Assembly: GCA_907165275.2 (NCBI GenBank)
Contig: OU015675.1
Span: 1,381,501 to 1,445,500 of the forward strand
DNA length: 64,000 nt
DNA from: Zygaena filipendulae
Taxonomy: Eukaryota > Arthropoda > Insecta > Lepidoptera > Zygaenidae
Direction: 5' to 3'
A model generated the notes under the pieces. It was not told where the DNA came from. It did not search any database and saw only the letters and a list, made by a program, of their open reading frames with translations. Position 1 is the first letter of the stretch, and every line of letters starts with the position of its first letter. Made by a program: the position numbers and the translations under genes. This document shows positions 11,201 through 26,200 of this stretch, in pieces.

Positions 11201-14200
11201 ACCACAGTTAACATTTACTATGATATTAAAGAATGAGTCATATGTCAATGCTTGTTAAAATTCTATATCCTTTGACTCATCTGTTCCTATTGCATCGACG
11301 GTTAATCTTTCAAGAGCTCAGAGTATTTTGTTGTTGTCTCTTTCAGTAATTACAAAATATTCTTTGCGTGTGGCTGGTTGTATGTAAGGTATTGTACCTA
11401 CCCTTGGCAGCTAAAGTTTTTCAAGGTTTCATTTGTTTTGAATTCAAACTAACATCCCAACATCACACATTTTCGTACGAGGAATGACATTGGTCCCCCA
11501 TTCGACACGTTACCGATCGCTGCTCTAGATTTACAATTATTATTTAACCAACCCTATTTATTGGAGTTGTTCAAAAATTATTCCTTCTTTTTCTTTTTAA
11601 AATGATTCATGAACAACTCCGTTTCTCTAAAATAAGTTTAGATTTCATAGGGATTTTTAGTATCCAGGCCCCAAATAACATTTAGTTTTAAAGTTTTAGA
11701 CGATAGCTTGCATAGCAATGTAAATAAAGAACACTAAACAACAATTTCCACGTGCAAAACTAATATTTTTATGTTATTTAACAACCAAATTTGTATGCAC
11801 AAGACCTTTGCATATTCACGGGAAACTCAGCTCATTACCTGTCTCACAGACCATCGCATCATTACTCTCTACGATATTCTTCACTTATTCTATTTTCTAC
11901 TCTATGCACTGCACAATAAAGTTTAAATTTCTCTTGCACATAGCCTACACACTGAGAGTTCGTTCTGCATATATTTTTTCTATCGTTTGCTTTCAAACAC
12001 TTTCCAATAAACTACTTTTTTTTAAAACTAAGCATTTCTGGCACTAACTCGTTCGCATCGATACAGTTCTTCAGAAACTTTTGCTTCACTCATTTTCACT
12101 AATATCGATGGATTTTATGTTCTTTTAACGTCGTAATAAAGTTTTTTTTTTACTTACTGCAGATTTTCAGGTCAAAACAAAATATTCGCTTGGCGATTGG
12201 ACACTATTACTTCACAGATTAACACTGGTGCACATACTTATACATATACCAGCCAAAATTGATGGATTGAAATATTATAGGAATATAATGTAGCATTGAT
12301 AACCCTGAGCATCCCGCATGTCTCGAATCATGTGTTACATTTAACGTAGACTAATTACAAAATCCTTTAAACAAGTAGCATAGAAATAGTCCAAATGCAA
12401 ATTTTGTTTCAACAGTTACATCAAAGACGATGACTGGGGACCCTGCAGTGTGTCCTGTGGAGAAGGATGGAGGAAAAAGGAAGTCCATTGCAAAATATTT
12501 CTAGAATTCAGCAGGACCATAGCGAAACTACCAGATAACAAATGTATGGGACCCAAACCACCGGAGGAAACTGAGAGATGTGTTATGGAGCCTTGTTCAA
12601 TGGCTTATGGGACTTCTTTCGGAGATTCTAGTTTGCCATCGAATGTTGGTGCTGACAGGTAATAAAGAACTCTTTGTCAATTTTTGGTTTTCTCATTATA
12701 TTACAAAACTTTGCAAATCTTTATACATAAACTTGAACAGTCTCAATCAATCTATCTAACGTACCATTTTCAACACATTCCTTTACAACATCGTTGACCC
12801 TTATGTTGAACAGATCGATTTCACCGGGCACTTCAACATTACCCGAACTCGACGAACTGTTAGCACCTTTCAAGATAGCTTCGTCTTCTGGTGTCGTCGT
12901 TATTATCCTTAGTTCAATCAGCGCCATTAGTAAACCGAAAGGCAGCAATTCATTAATTTCACTCACGAATTCATCTTTAGGATAAACTAAATTGACATCT
13001 ATGTTAAATAGTGATAGGAATGATTTCAAACTATCATGATAAACGTTTTGAAGTGTTTCTAAATGTTCAGATCTGAATTGGGAATCTGTGCAGAGGTATA
13101 GGAAATAAATGACGTCGGTCGCTGGACTGGCATATCTCATTGTTTGGAAATCTAAAATGCAGATTTTTGTAGAATCGTTTTCCTGTAATAAACAAATAAA
13201 ATCTATTTAAAACAATATGCTGGCAAATCGTGCATTAAAAAAATCTAAGAGAAACCATGATTCGAACCAGCACCCAAGCGGTTGCCTACGAGCCACAACT
13301 AACTGGTTAATATGTCTTTACGAAAAATTAACAACTAGTAAGGCAAATTGGAATTAGTTGATAGATAATAAATTTTATTAAGTTTAATTAAATTTCGGTC
13401 TATCCGTGCCTGTAAGTGTGATTTGATTAATACACGTATAAAGTTGATATATTCGTCGTTGAAATCAGCCAGTATCGGAAACTATTATTATGAAACACAC
13501 TCAGCCAGACGGATGTGAGTCAAAGTTACTATGATTATTCCTTGAATATAAAAACATAAGTTAACTCACGTCTCGTTTAAAAAGTACGTTGTTAATCCAA
13601 AAATCACCGTGACACAAGACATTGTATTTCCTTGGTCTAGTGTACACTCTTAAAATCTCAAACAATTTATGTTCAATTGATTCCAACTTTTTCTTCGCTT
13701 CACTATCAGAAAGCACTTTCAGAGACATCTCGAACGATTCGTACATGTATTTGCTTATTTTGCTTTTATTTAAGAATTCCTCTTGAAATATTATATCATC
13801 GAAGGCAATCTTGATTTTTGAGTATTCATCGCAATATTCTTTTTCACAAGCAATGTACAGAGCGTGCAACTTTGCCAATTCTCTAAATACTTTATTTACA
13901 TCTTCAAAGGATAAATTTTCGTATCGAGACAATTTCCCGTCCATTTCGTAACCATCGATCTTTAAGTCTTCGAACACGAGGACTTCTCTACCGCTTTCTG
14001 AACTAGAAAATAAACATTCTGGTAATATGAGTCTATCTTCAATACTATAAGTATCCTGTAACTTCTTGTAATGTGGTATAATATCTCTATAGACTGCCAC
14101 TTCTCGTTTGTGTAAGTCGTTAAATAACTCTTGTCTCAACGTATTGACTAGAGTTTTTATTATCACATTCACTTGTTTATCCTGATCACCGCTATCTTGT

Positions 14201-17200
14201 ATCACCACTCTGAACACATTAGCAATGAAGTTATCACCTTTACCACAAATATAATCGACATGATATCCAAAATCTTCGATTCCCTTAAGGTTTGCAACAT
14301 TTTTTATGCAACTATGAAGCTCGTGACAATTAAATTCGTCAGGTTCGCTCATATTGACATCTAATGACATATTTTATATTTTAAATTGGGTATAATATTC
14401 AATTTAATACTCAGTGCACTTGTAATCAGATAGAAGAAATGCTATAAAGTAAAACTTCGAGTTTTTCATTCTTTGTTATGATATCATTCACTGATGATAA
14501 AATGATACTGATAAGAAGTTGTGTTTTATCAATCCGCTTACAATAGATAAGATCTATTTTTACGATTTTAGTTATTCTATAATCTGTATTATCTATACTA
14601 ATATTATAAAGGAGAAAGATTTGATTTTTTGTTTGTTTGTTTGTTACGATTTAACTCCAAAACTACAGGATCGATTTCAAAAATTCTTTCACTATTAGAA
14701 TGCTACATTATCAATGAGTGACGGTAACCGCGGGAATAGCTATGTATGATATTTGTGTAACAGCAGGTCTTTAACCTTTGGCGCTTCGAGCAATATTAGA
14801 GTGGCCCCGGGTTCTCCTGGAAAATCTTATTCATGGAAAGAAAAAGGATACACCAGCTGCAGCGCATCATGTCTAAGCGGAGTTCAGGTAATTTTTCAGC
14901 GAATTTCTTTTTCGTTTTCACGAGTAAATACTTACAACGTAAACGGCTAATGTTCCAGCCATTCTCATTGAAGCGAAATGAAACACGAATGTAAAGAAAT
15001 GTACAGAAGCTTTATTTTCTATTTATGTTATTTTTTACCGATTTATATACTTAATTTGATCTTTGGTGTTTAGACCACAAATGTTGTTTCATAATAATTG
15101 TGTGAGAAGTCTTTCTGAAATACAAAAAAAAGTACGATTTCCGAGGAATTCAAAATTAATTGATAAATTCTACATTAACACGCTTCGCTCTTCAGCAAAA
15201 CCTAGTGTTTTATAAATATTTATACATTAAATAGGGCTACAATCCTATTTTTCTTTTGTAGGAGTTAATAATACAATGTGTGAGAGATGAAGATGGTAAG
15301 AACGCGTCGCCGTACATGTGCGATCCATTGACTAAACCTGAAAACCGAGTGAGGACGTGTAACGATCATCCTTGTCCGCCGAGGTAAGAAATACAACCTT
15401 TCGATAAAGTAATAAGATTACAAACAGAAAATATTTATTATCTTCTTCATCTACGGCAGAATATGCTATAACTAGATATACGAATCAGACTGAAAACGAT
15501 AAAAGAAAACATCTAAAAGAACCGTAGTTTTAAGCAATTTGAAACCACCCTGGGCTGGCGTGGTTAGGGTAGGCCTGTGGTCCAACGATGGCAACATTAA
15601 AAAGGCTGATTAATTATTTTATTATCTATCGAACCTTCGAAAATATAATACCTATGATGTTAGAAATACCTACATGAAATACTGCCGTAAAGCGTTGAAA
15701 AAAAGCGTAAGAGTTCAGACCTTTGGTCAGTCAAATATATTAATAAATAATAGGGACTTAGGAACAAGAAGACACTGGGAGTCAGTCCCAGTGGCTGAAC
15801 TGATTTTAATGGGGAGAAAATTTATGATATTTACAAATACTTACCTACAATTTTCATTATTATGTAGGATTAGGTTTTAGTAGTGATTTGTATAGATTTT
15901 AGATGTATGTAAGTTTAGAGAATGACAAATAATTTGATTTTCAGATGGAACTACACAGAATTTTCACAATGCACCAAATCGTGTGGCATTGGCATGCAAA
16001 CTAGAGAAGTTACTTGCATTCATGAGGTTAGTGAATATTTTCTACATATTTGTTTAAAAAAAAATATAGTCTTTCTCTCTAACAATATAAACTTCTAAAT
16101 CCACTATTTACCATTGATAGAACTGTCGAGAAGAATTGAGTGCTATTTTATTAAACGACTTATCACACACAAATATAACTTCTCCTATTCTATAATTTGA
16201 TGTAATACATACATACAGTAACGTAACGTTAGAACGGCAAAGAAATATCGTCATAGAAACTCGCTCTTAAATTGGGACTCGCTGAACGGATTTTAAAATA
16301 AGTTTCATTTTAAAAGACATCCCCTAAGCAAACACATTTCTATACAAGCGAACTGATTTAACTTCCCGACTGTACAAAGTGTGTTGGACTCACACACTAG
16401 CTACATTACAGCCTACACCGCTATCACCTTTACGAGGCATGGGGAGTTGATGGAGGTGGAGATTGAGACTCCTTTAGGTGGTAATAGTTTATTTTTTGAA
16501 TCAGGTGACACGCGGTGGGACCAACACAGTGGTGGTACCGAACAGCATGTGTCCCCAACCACCGCCCCCGGACAGGCAGTACTGCAATGTCCTCGACTGC
16601 CCAGTGCGGTGGCACACGGGCCAATGGTCCAAGTGCTCCAAGACCTGCGGTGGGGGGATGAAACAGCGAGAGGTACGAGTTTCTTTCAGGTTAAACACAT
16701 AGTGGGAAATTAATACCATAAATATAAAACACTCAATAAGAACTGCGGTTTCGAGAACTTTCAAGACCCACAACGTGACCATTTTATAAATTATTCCGAT
16801 TTTCTATCCACTGAGTCAAGTAATGTCCATTTGACCAATAATGAACATAGAACTGCACAAATAGATACGTACCTATAAGTCACATCTATTATCTTTCTAG
16901 AATTCCATTCAACTGTGATAACTTCACAGTACACGTTGGAAACAGTATGAGAAAGATGAAATTATCACGCAATAAGTAATAGGATTTTTTTAGGATTTTG
17001 CTAGGCTCACGTTCAAATCTAGTTTCCTAAGGCCACCATATCTTAAACCTACAAAAATAAGACCGAAAATCGGCCTTACCGCTTTGTCTCTTTCTGAAGA
17101 GTTTTCAGTTTTTTACTCGTCATTACTTAATCCATAACCTATGTTCGCCAAAATTTTCAAAAAAAAGCCAGCGAAAAACAGAAGATACATCAGGTCAAAT

Positions 17201-20200
17201 GTTGCCACCAGGTTGAATGTAAGCAGATAATGGCCCAGTCCCATGTGGTGGAGAGGCCAGCCTCTCTCTGCAGCTCGCCCCGTCCGGCCGCTACCAAGTC
17301 CTGCAACAGCAGACCATGCCTCCTAGACACTGCTTCACCAGAGATATCGTTAGCCAACTCCTCATACATACAGCACGATCCGAAGAAGAAAAAGGTTAAG
17401 ATATAGTTAGATTTTATACTGTAGGGAACCAAATCATGATCTACATAAAAGGAGAAAATGACTAACTCATGATGTTTTAATATGTAATAGGCTATTTGAC
17501 TAATTTTTTTATCTTAGTCCGTCTTGTAGATTAATAAAAAATATTGGACACGTATTTTTTCTTTTTTTACGTATTCAAAAAATAACAGAGATACATTGAG
17601 TTGAAATTTCGCGTGACGTCACTAACTAGTGCAGTTTGTATGGCGACTTGTAGCGGTAAGTGACGTCACGAGCCCCCACCCTAAACTTTAATGCGCTTTA
17701 TCTCTGTGTATTTTCATTTATTTGAAAAAAAAAAATACGTGTCTAATGATTTTTAATTTTCTAAAAGACGGACTAATTGAAATTTTGATTTTCAAAAGTT
17801 GTCAACATCCCTATTGTGTGTATCTCAGGTGACGGTGAAAGTGGGTGGTTCAGCGACGATATTCTATGGAACCCAAGTGAAGATTAAATGTCCAGTAAAA
17901 GGATACAACAGAACAAGGATTCAATGGGCGAAGGACCATCAAATAATTTCCAAATCGAAGAAATACAAGATTTCTAAAAAGGTAGCCTCTTTGAGCAAGC
18001 GTTTTTTGACGCTTTTCCAGCTTTAAATTTTTTCGAATATATAAAAAGTAAGACGTGTTTTCCTATATCCATCTCTTTCTTCTACAGGGTGCACTCCGCA
18101 TCACGTCCCTCTCTCTCCGTGATCACGGCGTGTACACTTGCGTGGCCGGCAGATCCAGCGCCAATCTGACGTTACTGGTGAAGCCAAGACCTGGGGAGTT
18201 TCCCTCCAGCGAAGAGATTGAAAGGCACAAGCCTCTGGACGAGCCTTCTTCTCCACTTGCTGACAGGTCTGTATCATTTTGGATTTTAATATTATTATAT
18301 TTTAAAATTATATTATTAGGATATTTTTTGAAATAGGTAAGTAGTTGTTTTTTTATGAAAGAAGTTCAAATAATCCTAAATAACTGGTATTTTACGTTTT
18401 CACGCTTTAACTACTCAACCGAGATCAAGAATTAACGTTGTCAGGGGTGCAGAAAAGCACTTAGGATCTCGTGCACTCACATGGACAAAACAGTACGTGC
18501 TGTCCAGCTAATAAGGAGTGTTGTTTTTCTAAGTTAAATCCCTATACTAAAATGCATCACAAAGCTTTGCTTCAAAAAGTGGGTGGCAAATTATTTTAAC
18601 AGCGTCAAATGCAATCTCAGACCAAATAAAAACTAAAGACGGAACGTCTCGAACAACGAAGTGAAGCCGGTTGCGTATGCATGCGGTGATTAGGAAAGTG
18701 TGTGGATTTGCACAGTTTACTTAGGATTTACGGTGTCTTTTTCTTGTTAGTGTGTGCGTGTTTCTGTGTACGTGCACGGCGTGGTGTCTTTTTTCTGGCT
18801 TCACTTGTTTGTTCTACGCGTTCCGTCTTTAGTTTATATTTGGTCTGAGAATGCAATGGTGATAATTATTGTTAAATGTGATTGTATCAACCTGTGGTAT
18901 CAACAGCAGGACGGACGGCCGGTACAGAGCCATGATCGGGGGCGCCTCGGACGACCAGTCGCACGAGCAGCGCCCGGGGGACCAGAGGAAGAGCTATAAG
19001 AACAGACAGAAAGGTAGCGCGACCAATGTTGATGAAACTTTCCTTCCTAGTTAGCTGATATTATAAGTAAATCAGGCTACTTTTAAGTTACTGCGGAATT
19101 CCAAAACTCACGCGGATGAATCTCCGAAATGGTTGAATGGTTTATTCGGATGGGACTTTCACTGCTGATTAGCTGATGTTATAAGGAGTACATTAGGTTA
19201 CTTTGGAGTTCCGATACTCACGCGGGTGAAACCGCGGGGAACAGCTAGTATATAAAAGCGAAAGGTTAATCACTAGCTAAACACGAAATCTCGAAAACTA
19301 CCTGACTTATGAAGTTGAAAGGCATGAAGATAGTTCATAAGCAGGAGACGTCAGCTAAAAAATAAGTTCACGGAGTTCCCGCAGGAACTTTCAAATTAAC
19401 ACGGATGAGGGTGAAACCACACGAAAAAGTTAGTGATAAATATGATGTAAACAAAAAGCTTTCATGTCCACAGCAAAACTATAAAGTCCACTTGCACAAT
19501 AAATAAAATAAATCTAGCGATGCTTAGAGTTCAATAAGCGAAATAGCGAAGTCAATATCTTCTAAAAAAAGGCCGTGCCGTCAGGTCAACAATTAAGCAC
19601 TTCTAGTTCAATATTTATCTTCAAATTAAAACTAGATTTGAATATTCATTTTGTTTATGTAACTACGCCTATTTACCTATTATTATTGTTCACTAACTAA
19701 ATTGTATCCAACAAAATATTAAACAAATCAACTTAAAACACTAATTAGTAAAACTAGAACGTATAACTAAAGTCAAAAGTAAACACGTGCTTGATAATAT
19801 GGAAAATTTGGGTAAATTGATTCTATATTACATTGAGGCTATCCGCGTAAACTTGTTCAATTTAACTCTGGACTCAGACAAAAGAATGCAACGAATTTTG
19901 ATGAACGAAAATAACTTTTGGAATAAACCGAATCCTCATAAGCTAAGGAATCTCTCCATCAACCGAAGAGTTATCTGAACGAACGTTTACGACGGGACAG
20001 TAAATTCATTAAACAATGTTGCTGCAGGCAAAATAGACAAAGTGCGAGACGCGATGCTTGGCAACACTGCCACGACCAGCACAAAGGCCACTCCGAACTA
20101 CAACTCCCAAGGAAGGGATTTGTACGACGAGAATGAGGTAATTATGGCTAAGGTACCTTCTATTATAGGTTCATAATGATGCTATTTATTTACTGTGATC

Positions 20201-23200
20201 GTTCGAACTACAGTGTGTGTATTTCTTGTTATACTATTTGTAATTCGCTTGGAAATATATCGTTATTGTATACAGTTTTTACTTGATAATGATGAGTGGA
20301 TCTACTATCTTTAAACGAGCAATTCTTGTACATCTGAATCTCGGAAACGGCTCCAACGATTTTCATGAACTTTAGTATGCAGGGGGTTTCGGGGGCGATT
20401 AACCGATCTAGCTAGGTTTAATTTTTAGAAAGCGTCGTTTTGTCCGTGTTTTCAGGCAATGAAAAATGAGTGCTACTGCTTTCTAATTAAGAATAGATGG
20501 CGCTACGAGCGAAGCTCGGTCACCCAGATATTATTTATAAATAAAAAAGATACAATCCGTCAATTACAAAACAAAAAAAAATACATTTGATTGCAACTAG
20601 CTGTCCCCCGCGGTTTCACCCGCGTTAATTTCGGAGATCCCGCGGGACTTCCAGGACAAAAATGTACCCCTGACAATGTATATGCAAAATTTCATGATGA
20701 CCGGTCCGGACAATGTATATGCAAAATTTCATGATGATCGGTTCAGCCGTCTAAGCTTGAAAGCGTAACAGACAGACAGACAAACTGAGTTACTTTCGCA
20801 TTTATAATATTAGGTAGTTATTATTTAAAGCTTTTCAAAAATCACTCCGATTAGGGCACATTTATTTTGGCCCGAAAACATTCTTACTATAATTTATCAT
20901 CCTTTAACTTTCTGCATAGAAAAGGCTATTAAAACGGTAATAAAACGAGTCATCTTTACCATTATAAAATTTGCTACAACTGTTTTATCGTGCCTATAAA
21001 TTCGTGCTGTAATATTTTATTGCTAGAGTTTCGGTTGAACCTTTATTTTAGAACAATATAATTACGTCATCGACGTAGGTGATTAAATTACTCCAACACA
21101 ACAAAGACTCTTACCGCCGCACTCAGAGTCGACTTTAATGATTACTTAGTTAAGTATAGATTTTTAAAACAAAACTGCCGCCATCAGAGACTTTCAGTAA
21201 ATTAATGTTAATTGGCATTTAATAAGATGTAACTTAATTAGTTAAATGCCAATTAACATTAATTTATTAAACTTGTCTGATTGCGGCAGTTTTGTTTTAA
21301 AAATCTATACTTAACTAAGTAATCATTAAAGTCGACTCTGAGTGCGGCGGTTAATCTTACTTCTTTGGTTTTTGAAGTTTACTTATACACATGTCGGAAG
21401 TTTAACTTCATTGTCGTGAATTTGAAATGCGAACGCTCTGAAGTTTGTCAGCCGTGAGCGCCACTTCTTTTGACTGTTAAAGTTTACGTCTTTTGCACAT
21501 TATAAGAAATTTTCTTGTAAGACAAAATTACTGTAAAAATACTGTAGATAAGAATACATAAGAAAAAATTTCTTGTAACATGTCATGTAATAGTCTCAGA
21601 TAACAATCAAAGCGACTGGTTACTGTATGTCTTTCAAAACATTTCTTATAAGACACAAGAAAACTTCTTATAATTCAATTTAAATATAATGTGCAAAAGG
21701 CGTTATACTCCCACCGCGCAAAAATAAGTACAATTCAAAACCTTATGGGTGGCTGTTTCATTGTTTATATAGGCTTTAAATGACCCTTATTATATCTATC
21801 AGTTTATCGACAACTTGCGCACTCATTTTATTTTCATAGGTTATTTTTCAGTTTCGGAATAATTACGCCAAAAGCAACGGTTTTTTTTAGGCAGCTGTTT
21901 CCGCCGGTTTTGCCCACGTTAATTTTGAAATTCCCTTAGTAATTTTGGGGTAAACGTGCCCTGTGTCCTTCTTTGTACCCCTAACTACGTCTATGCAAAA
22001 TTTCATGATGATCCGTTGAACCATTATGGCGTGAAAGTGTAACAAAGAAACAAACTCACAGTCTCAGCGGTTTCGCCCGCGGTAATTTCTGAGTTCCCGC
22101 AAGAATTCGTGGATGAAAAGTATCCTATGTCGGTCTCTGTATACCGTACAACGTATATTCCAAATTTCACAATGATCTCATCAGTTGAGCCATTAATGCG
22201 TGAAAACTGTAAGAATTTAGGATGAGAATAGAATACTGAATGCGTGCCTGATTCAACTTTCAAGGGGTCTTCAATAAAAGTCAATAACGATATGTTTCCA
22301 TAGCCCAATCGTGTGTCTAACATCATCGTGCGTTATCTTAACATATCCTTGCTTTCCGCACGCGTGCTTGGACTGCCTACCCACTATAATGTAAGGAGAG
22401 CGCCGTCTCCTCTCGGATGTTGCCTCCGAAGCGAAGCGCCGCTTCCCGCGTGTTGCCATGCCTGCATTACTTAATTATGCAACTTCAGGTGAGGAGTTAC
22501 CAGAATAGAGAATGCCCCGGGTTTAGATTTATAACGGCCGTCACGACGGTATATTCCAGAACTGGTTTCGTATGCAACGAATATTTATACGCAGCTTTGA
22601 AATGGTTTAGGTAACAAATTTATGAGTAACTAGCCGTTCCCCGCGGTTTCAGCCACGAATTAAGGAGTTCCTGCTGGAAATCCGGGATAAAAATTACCCT
22701 GGAACACTCTAGCTTCCTATAAATTGAAGAATTTTTAAAATCGGTTCAGTAGTTGCTACAAATAAACTCACATAAACATAACTAATTCAGATTTGTGAGC
22801 ACTCCGACCTGCTAGGCTAGGTTAGATTAGATTTGAACAGCGACCCTAACGCGTGAGCTGAGCGAGCGCAGCGAGCGTGCCGCGGCAGCGGTCAGCGGTC
22901 AGCGATGCGCTAAAGTCAGATTTGCTTTGTTCTTTTGCTGTATTTTAAATGTAAAAGATAGAAAAACAAAGATTTACCTGGGTGTATGATTAAACCATAC
23001 ATTGGCAACAACAGTCATATTATCTTTATCTAATCATCGAGATGATGTGGACTTTAAATTTTTATTTTATACCTACTAAGTAATTTTTAAAGTCGGAATT
23101 GAGCCTAAACGATTATGACTATAAAGTTTTAAAATTCATTGATTAAATACTTTTTTTTTTTCTTGGACGAAACCTCTCGGATTTCCTTAATTTAAGTTTA

Positions 23201-26200
23201 GTTTCATACGAAACTAGTTCTGAATAGAGCCTCTGCAAACTTTCTTTCACAGCGGGCCCTTGGATCTTCAGTTAGTTTTTTTTTTTTGCATGTTGTTTTA
23301 TGTTTATTGGTGTTTTTGTATTTTCTTCTTACTTATTTTATACGTATGTATGTATGTATATACTATATACTTAAATTTTCTTATATTAATTTGATAACTT
23401 TTAGTTTTAGAATAAAATGTTGGGAGATTGTTTTACTGTCTCGTTTTACTAACACAGTTATTTTGGGTTTTTTTTATTATTTTTCAAAAGATATCTTTAC
23501 GGAAAGTTTCTCATTGTTTCATTTATTATCTTTGTTATATTTTATTTTAATTACAACTAGCTAAATTTTTGTCTACATATAAAATTAACGAAATTAAATC
23601 AAAGGCCTCAATGAATTTCTTTATTTCATAATGTTTTTAAAAGTTGTAATTTATGGCCGTTAAAATGTCGCTTTTGTTATATCGTTAGAGCAAATTTAAT
23701 TGATGTGTGCAGGCGTTTTGGAACTTTCAGACCTTGGGCAATTCTAGGGGACAACGGATGGTTGATCCTATAATGATGGTCCAGAACTACGGCGCACCGA
23801 TCAAGACACAAGTGATCAGTTTGGATGACAAGCAATTTGTATTCCCCGAAGACGATGATTCGGACATCATTATAGTGAACGAAGACTTCGGCAGGAATAC
23901 CATTGACTATGGTATTGGTGCTGGAGCGAATAACTTTATTGATACAATTGAAACTACGACAGCTGTGGCTAGGTAAGTTTTTAACGGTTATCTTTAAAAT
24001 ATTTGGCGAATTTTTTCAATCATTCAGTTAATACAAGAACCCCGTCCAAATGCTGCTACGTTTTTTCTTAAGTACCTATAGTCAAATATTTGCTACATTT
24101 TGCAGGGCTTTGACGGGGTAACGTTGGAAATATATAATTTTAATTTATTTACATATATTATATTTTTAACATTTCTAATTTAGGTGAATAAAAATCAACA
24201 AATACACTATACTTGTATTTCAAAGTAATTTAAGCCATAATTATTATGATACCGATTTTGAGAAACGATTCTGTAAATCGAACGAATTAAAGTATCGTTT
24301 TAGTCCCGGTGAATATAATAAAAAGGAAGAACTTGACGAAAGAAATATATATTAATAAATTATATAGCTTTAATGGTACAGTGCAAAGAAGAAAAAGATA
24401 GTGCTATAGCAATATGAATAATTGAGATTTTTGTTATAGCATCGATGAAAGTCAAGATAAAAATAACTATGAATGGATGACAACGGAATGGTCGCCTTGC
24501 AACGCGCCGTGCGGTCAGATCGGACACCGCGTCAGAGGGGCAGTTTGTCAGGTAAGGAGTCAACCTGCAGTCGCACCCGCGTGATTTCAGAGTTCCCGCG
24601 GGGTCTCTATGACACCCTTTATAAACTGTCTTCTACTCTCCATAAACTACGTAGTTAGTCAGTGAGTCCGATCTCGCTTTTATTGAAATAGAAGATCGCG
24701 TTGTGTTTGCAAGTGCGCGCGCCGGCTTCACTTTTACGACTAGAAGTACTATTTTAAAAACGTTAAAGTTACTATAACTCTTACTTGAAAAAAATACAAA
24801 AAACGAACGACTCCTTACTATCCCTGGCCGCATCGGTTTCTTGTTGAATTCACCTTTCTTTCCTAAACATGTTATATGAAGACGTTATGTCTGTTGCATA
24901 ATGATGTCCTAACTAGCTGTGCCCCGCGGTTTCACCCGCGGTAATTTCGGAATACCCGCGGGAACTCTGGGATAAAAAGTACCCTATGACCTTTTCTGTA
25001 CCTCTGACAACGTGTAGTATGCAATAACTAATTCTATTTCACCCACGTTAGTTTCAGAGATCCCGCGGGAATTCCGGGATAAAAGGTAGCCTATGTTCTT
25101 TTCCATGTCAAAGGCTAGATGCATGCCAAATTTCATCCAAATCCGTTCAGCCGTTTCTGCGTGATTGAGTAACAAACATCCAAACATCCACACTTTCACA
25201 TTTATAATATTAGTAGGAAAAATCTGCATGCATATCATGAAACAAAAAGTATTCCGGGAATTTCTAGGTTTTTAAAACATCGCTGGTCGCATTTGAGCGA
25301 CACCATACTACATATTTCCAAGTGTGCCGTATGTAAGTAATTTGTAATTGTAATTGACGACCCGATTGGCGCAGAGGTCACCATGCCTACCCGCTAATCA
25401 AGGGGTTCCGGGTTCGATTCCCGGTGGGGGTGGACTTTGTGTGATGAACACAGGGTTCCATTTTCCAGTCTGGGTGTGTTTATATATCTATAGTACCTAT
25501 AATATATAAGTAATTCTATGTAGTATATACCACGTTTGCTTGGTTTCCACGACACAAGCTAATAATAGCTTACTGTGGGATCAAGTAGATCTGTGTGTTG
25601 TGATGTGGATTATTATTATTATTATTATTAAAAGTAATGTTAAGTTCTTAACATTTAGACATTACTCCATTCGTGATGCAGCATTAAATTTTTCGAAAGC
25701 GTCAAACATATTTCATTCAGATAAAATGCACGGTGTGTCGGGAGAAGTTGTAAAGTAGGTACTCGCGGGAAATCAGTAGCGTCGGTGTACCTACATTCTG
25801 GACGTTACATTTTGACTCCTCTGCGGAAGAACAAAGCAACTGTCACTTTTTTTTTAAATGAGTTTTTTTTTGTATTTTTGCCACTTTTCACGCATAACGC
25901 ACGTTGCTTCATACTCACCAACGTCAAAAAGGCTTTAATTTTAGAGACATCAAAATTAAGGAAAACCTTTAAACTATGGAAAATTTATTTTAAATGAAGC
26001 GATCTCCGGTTTTTTGGTCCTCCTGCAAAATTTAATCAGCTGCAACAACCATCAAAAGGGCTTTAATCTTAGAGAAATTGAAAATTAACCAAATTGTTAA
26101 ACTATGGAAGGTTTGTTTTAAATAAGGTTATTTTTGCTCCTCCTGTAATATTTATTCAGATGCAGTTACTTTGTTTTACCATAGGGCGACCGATTTGTAA

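Noticed and set aside
16381..16782. Other open frames on both strands around the TSP1 exon
   Set aside because: Shadows of exon g; only the frame with WSKCSKTCGGG has domain support.
25359..25431. A functional tRNA gene
   Set aside because: A and B boxes are good, but acceptor and anticodon stems do not pair convincingly and a SINE body with an (ATT)n tail follows.
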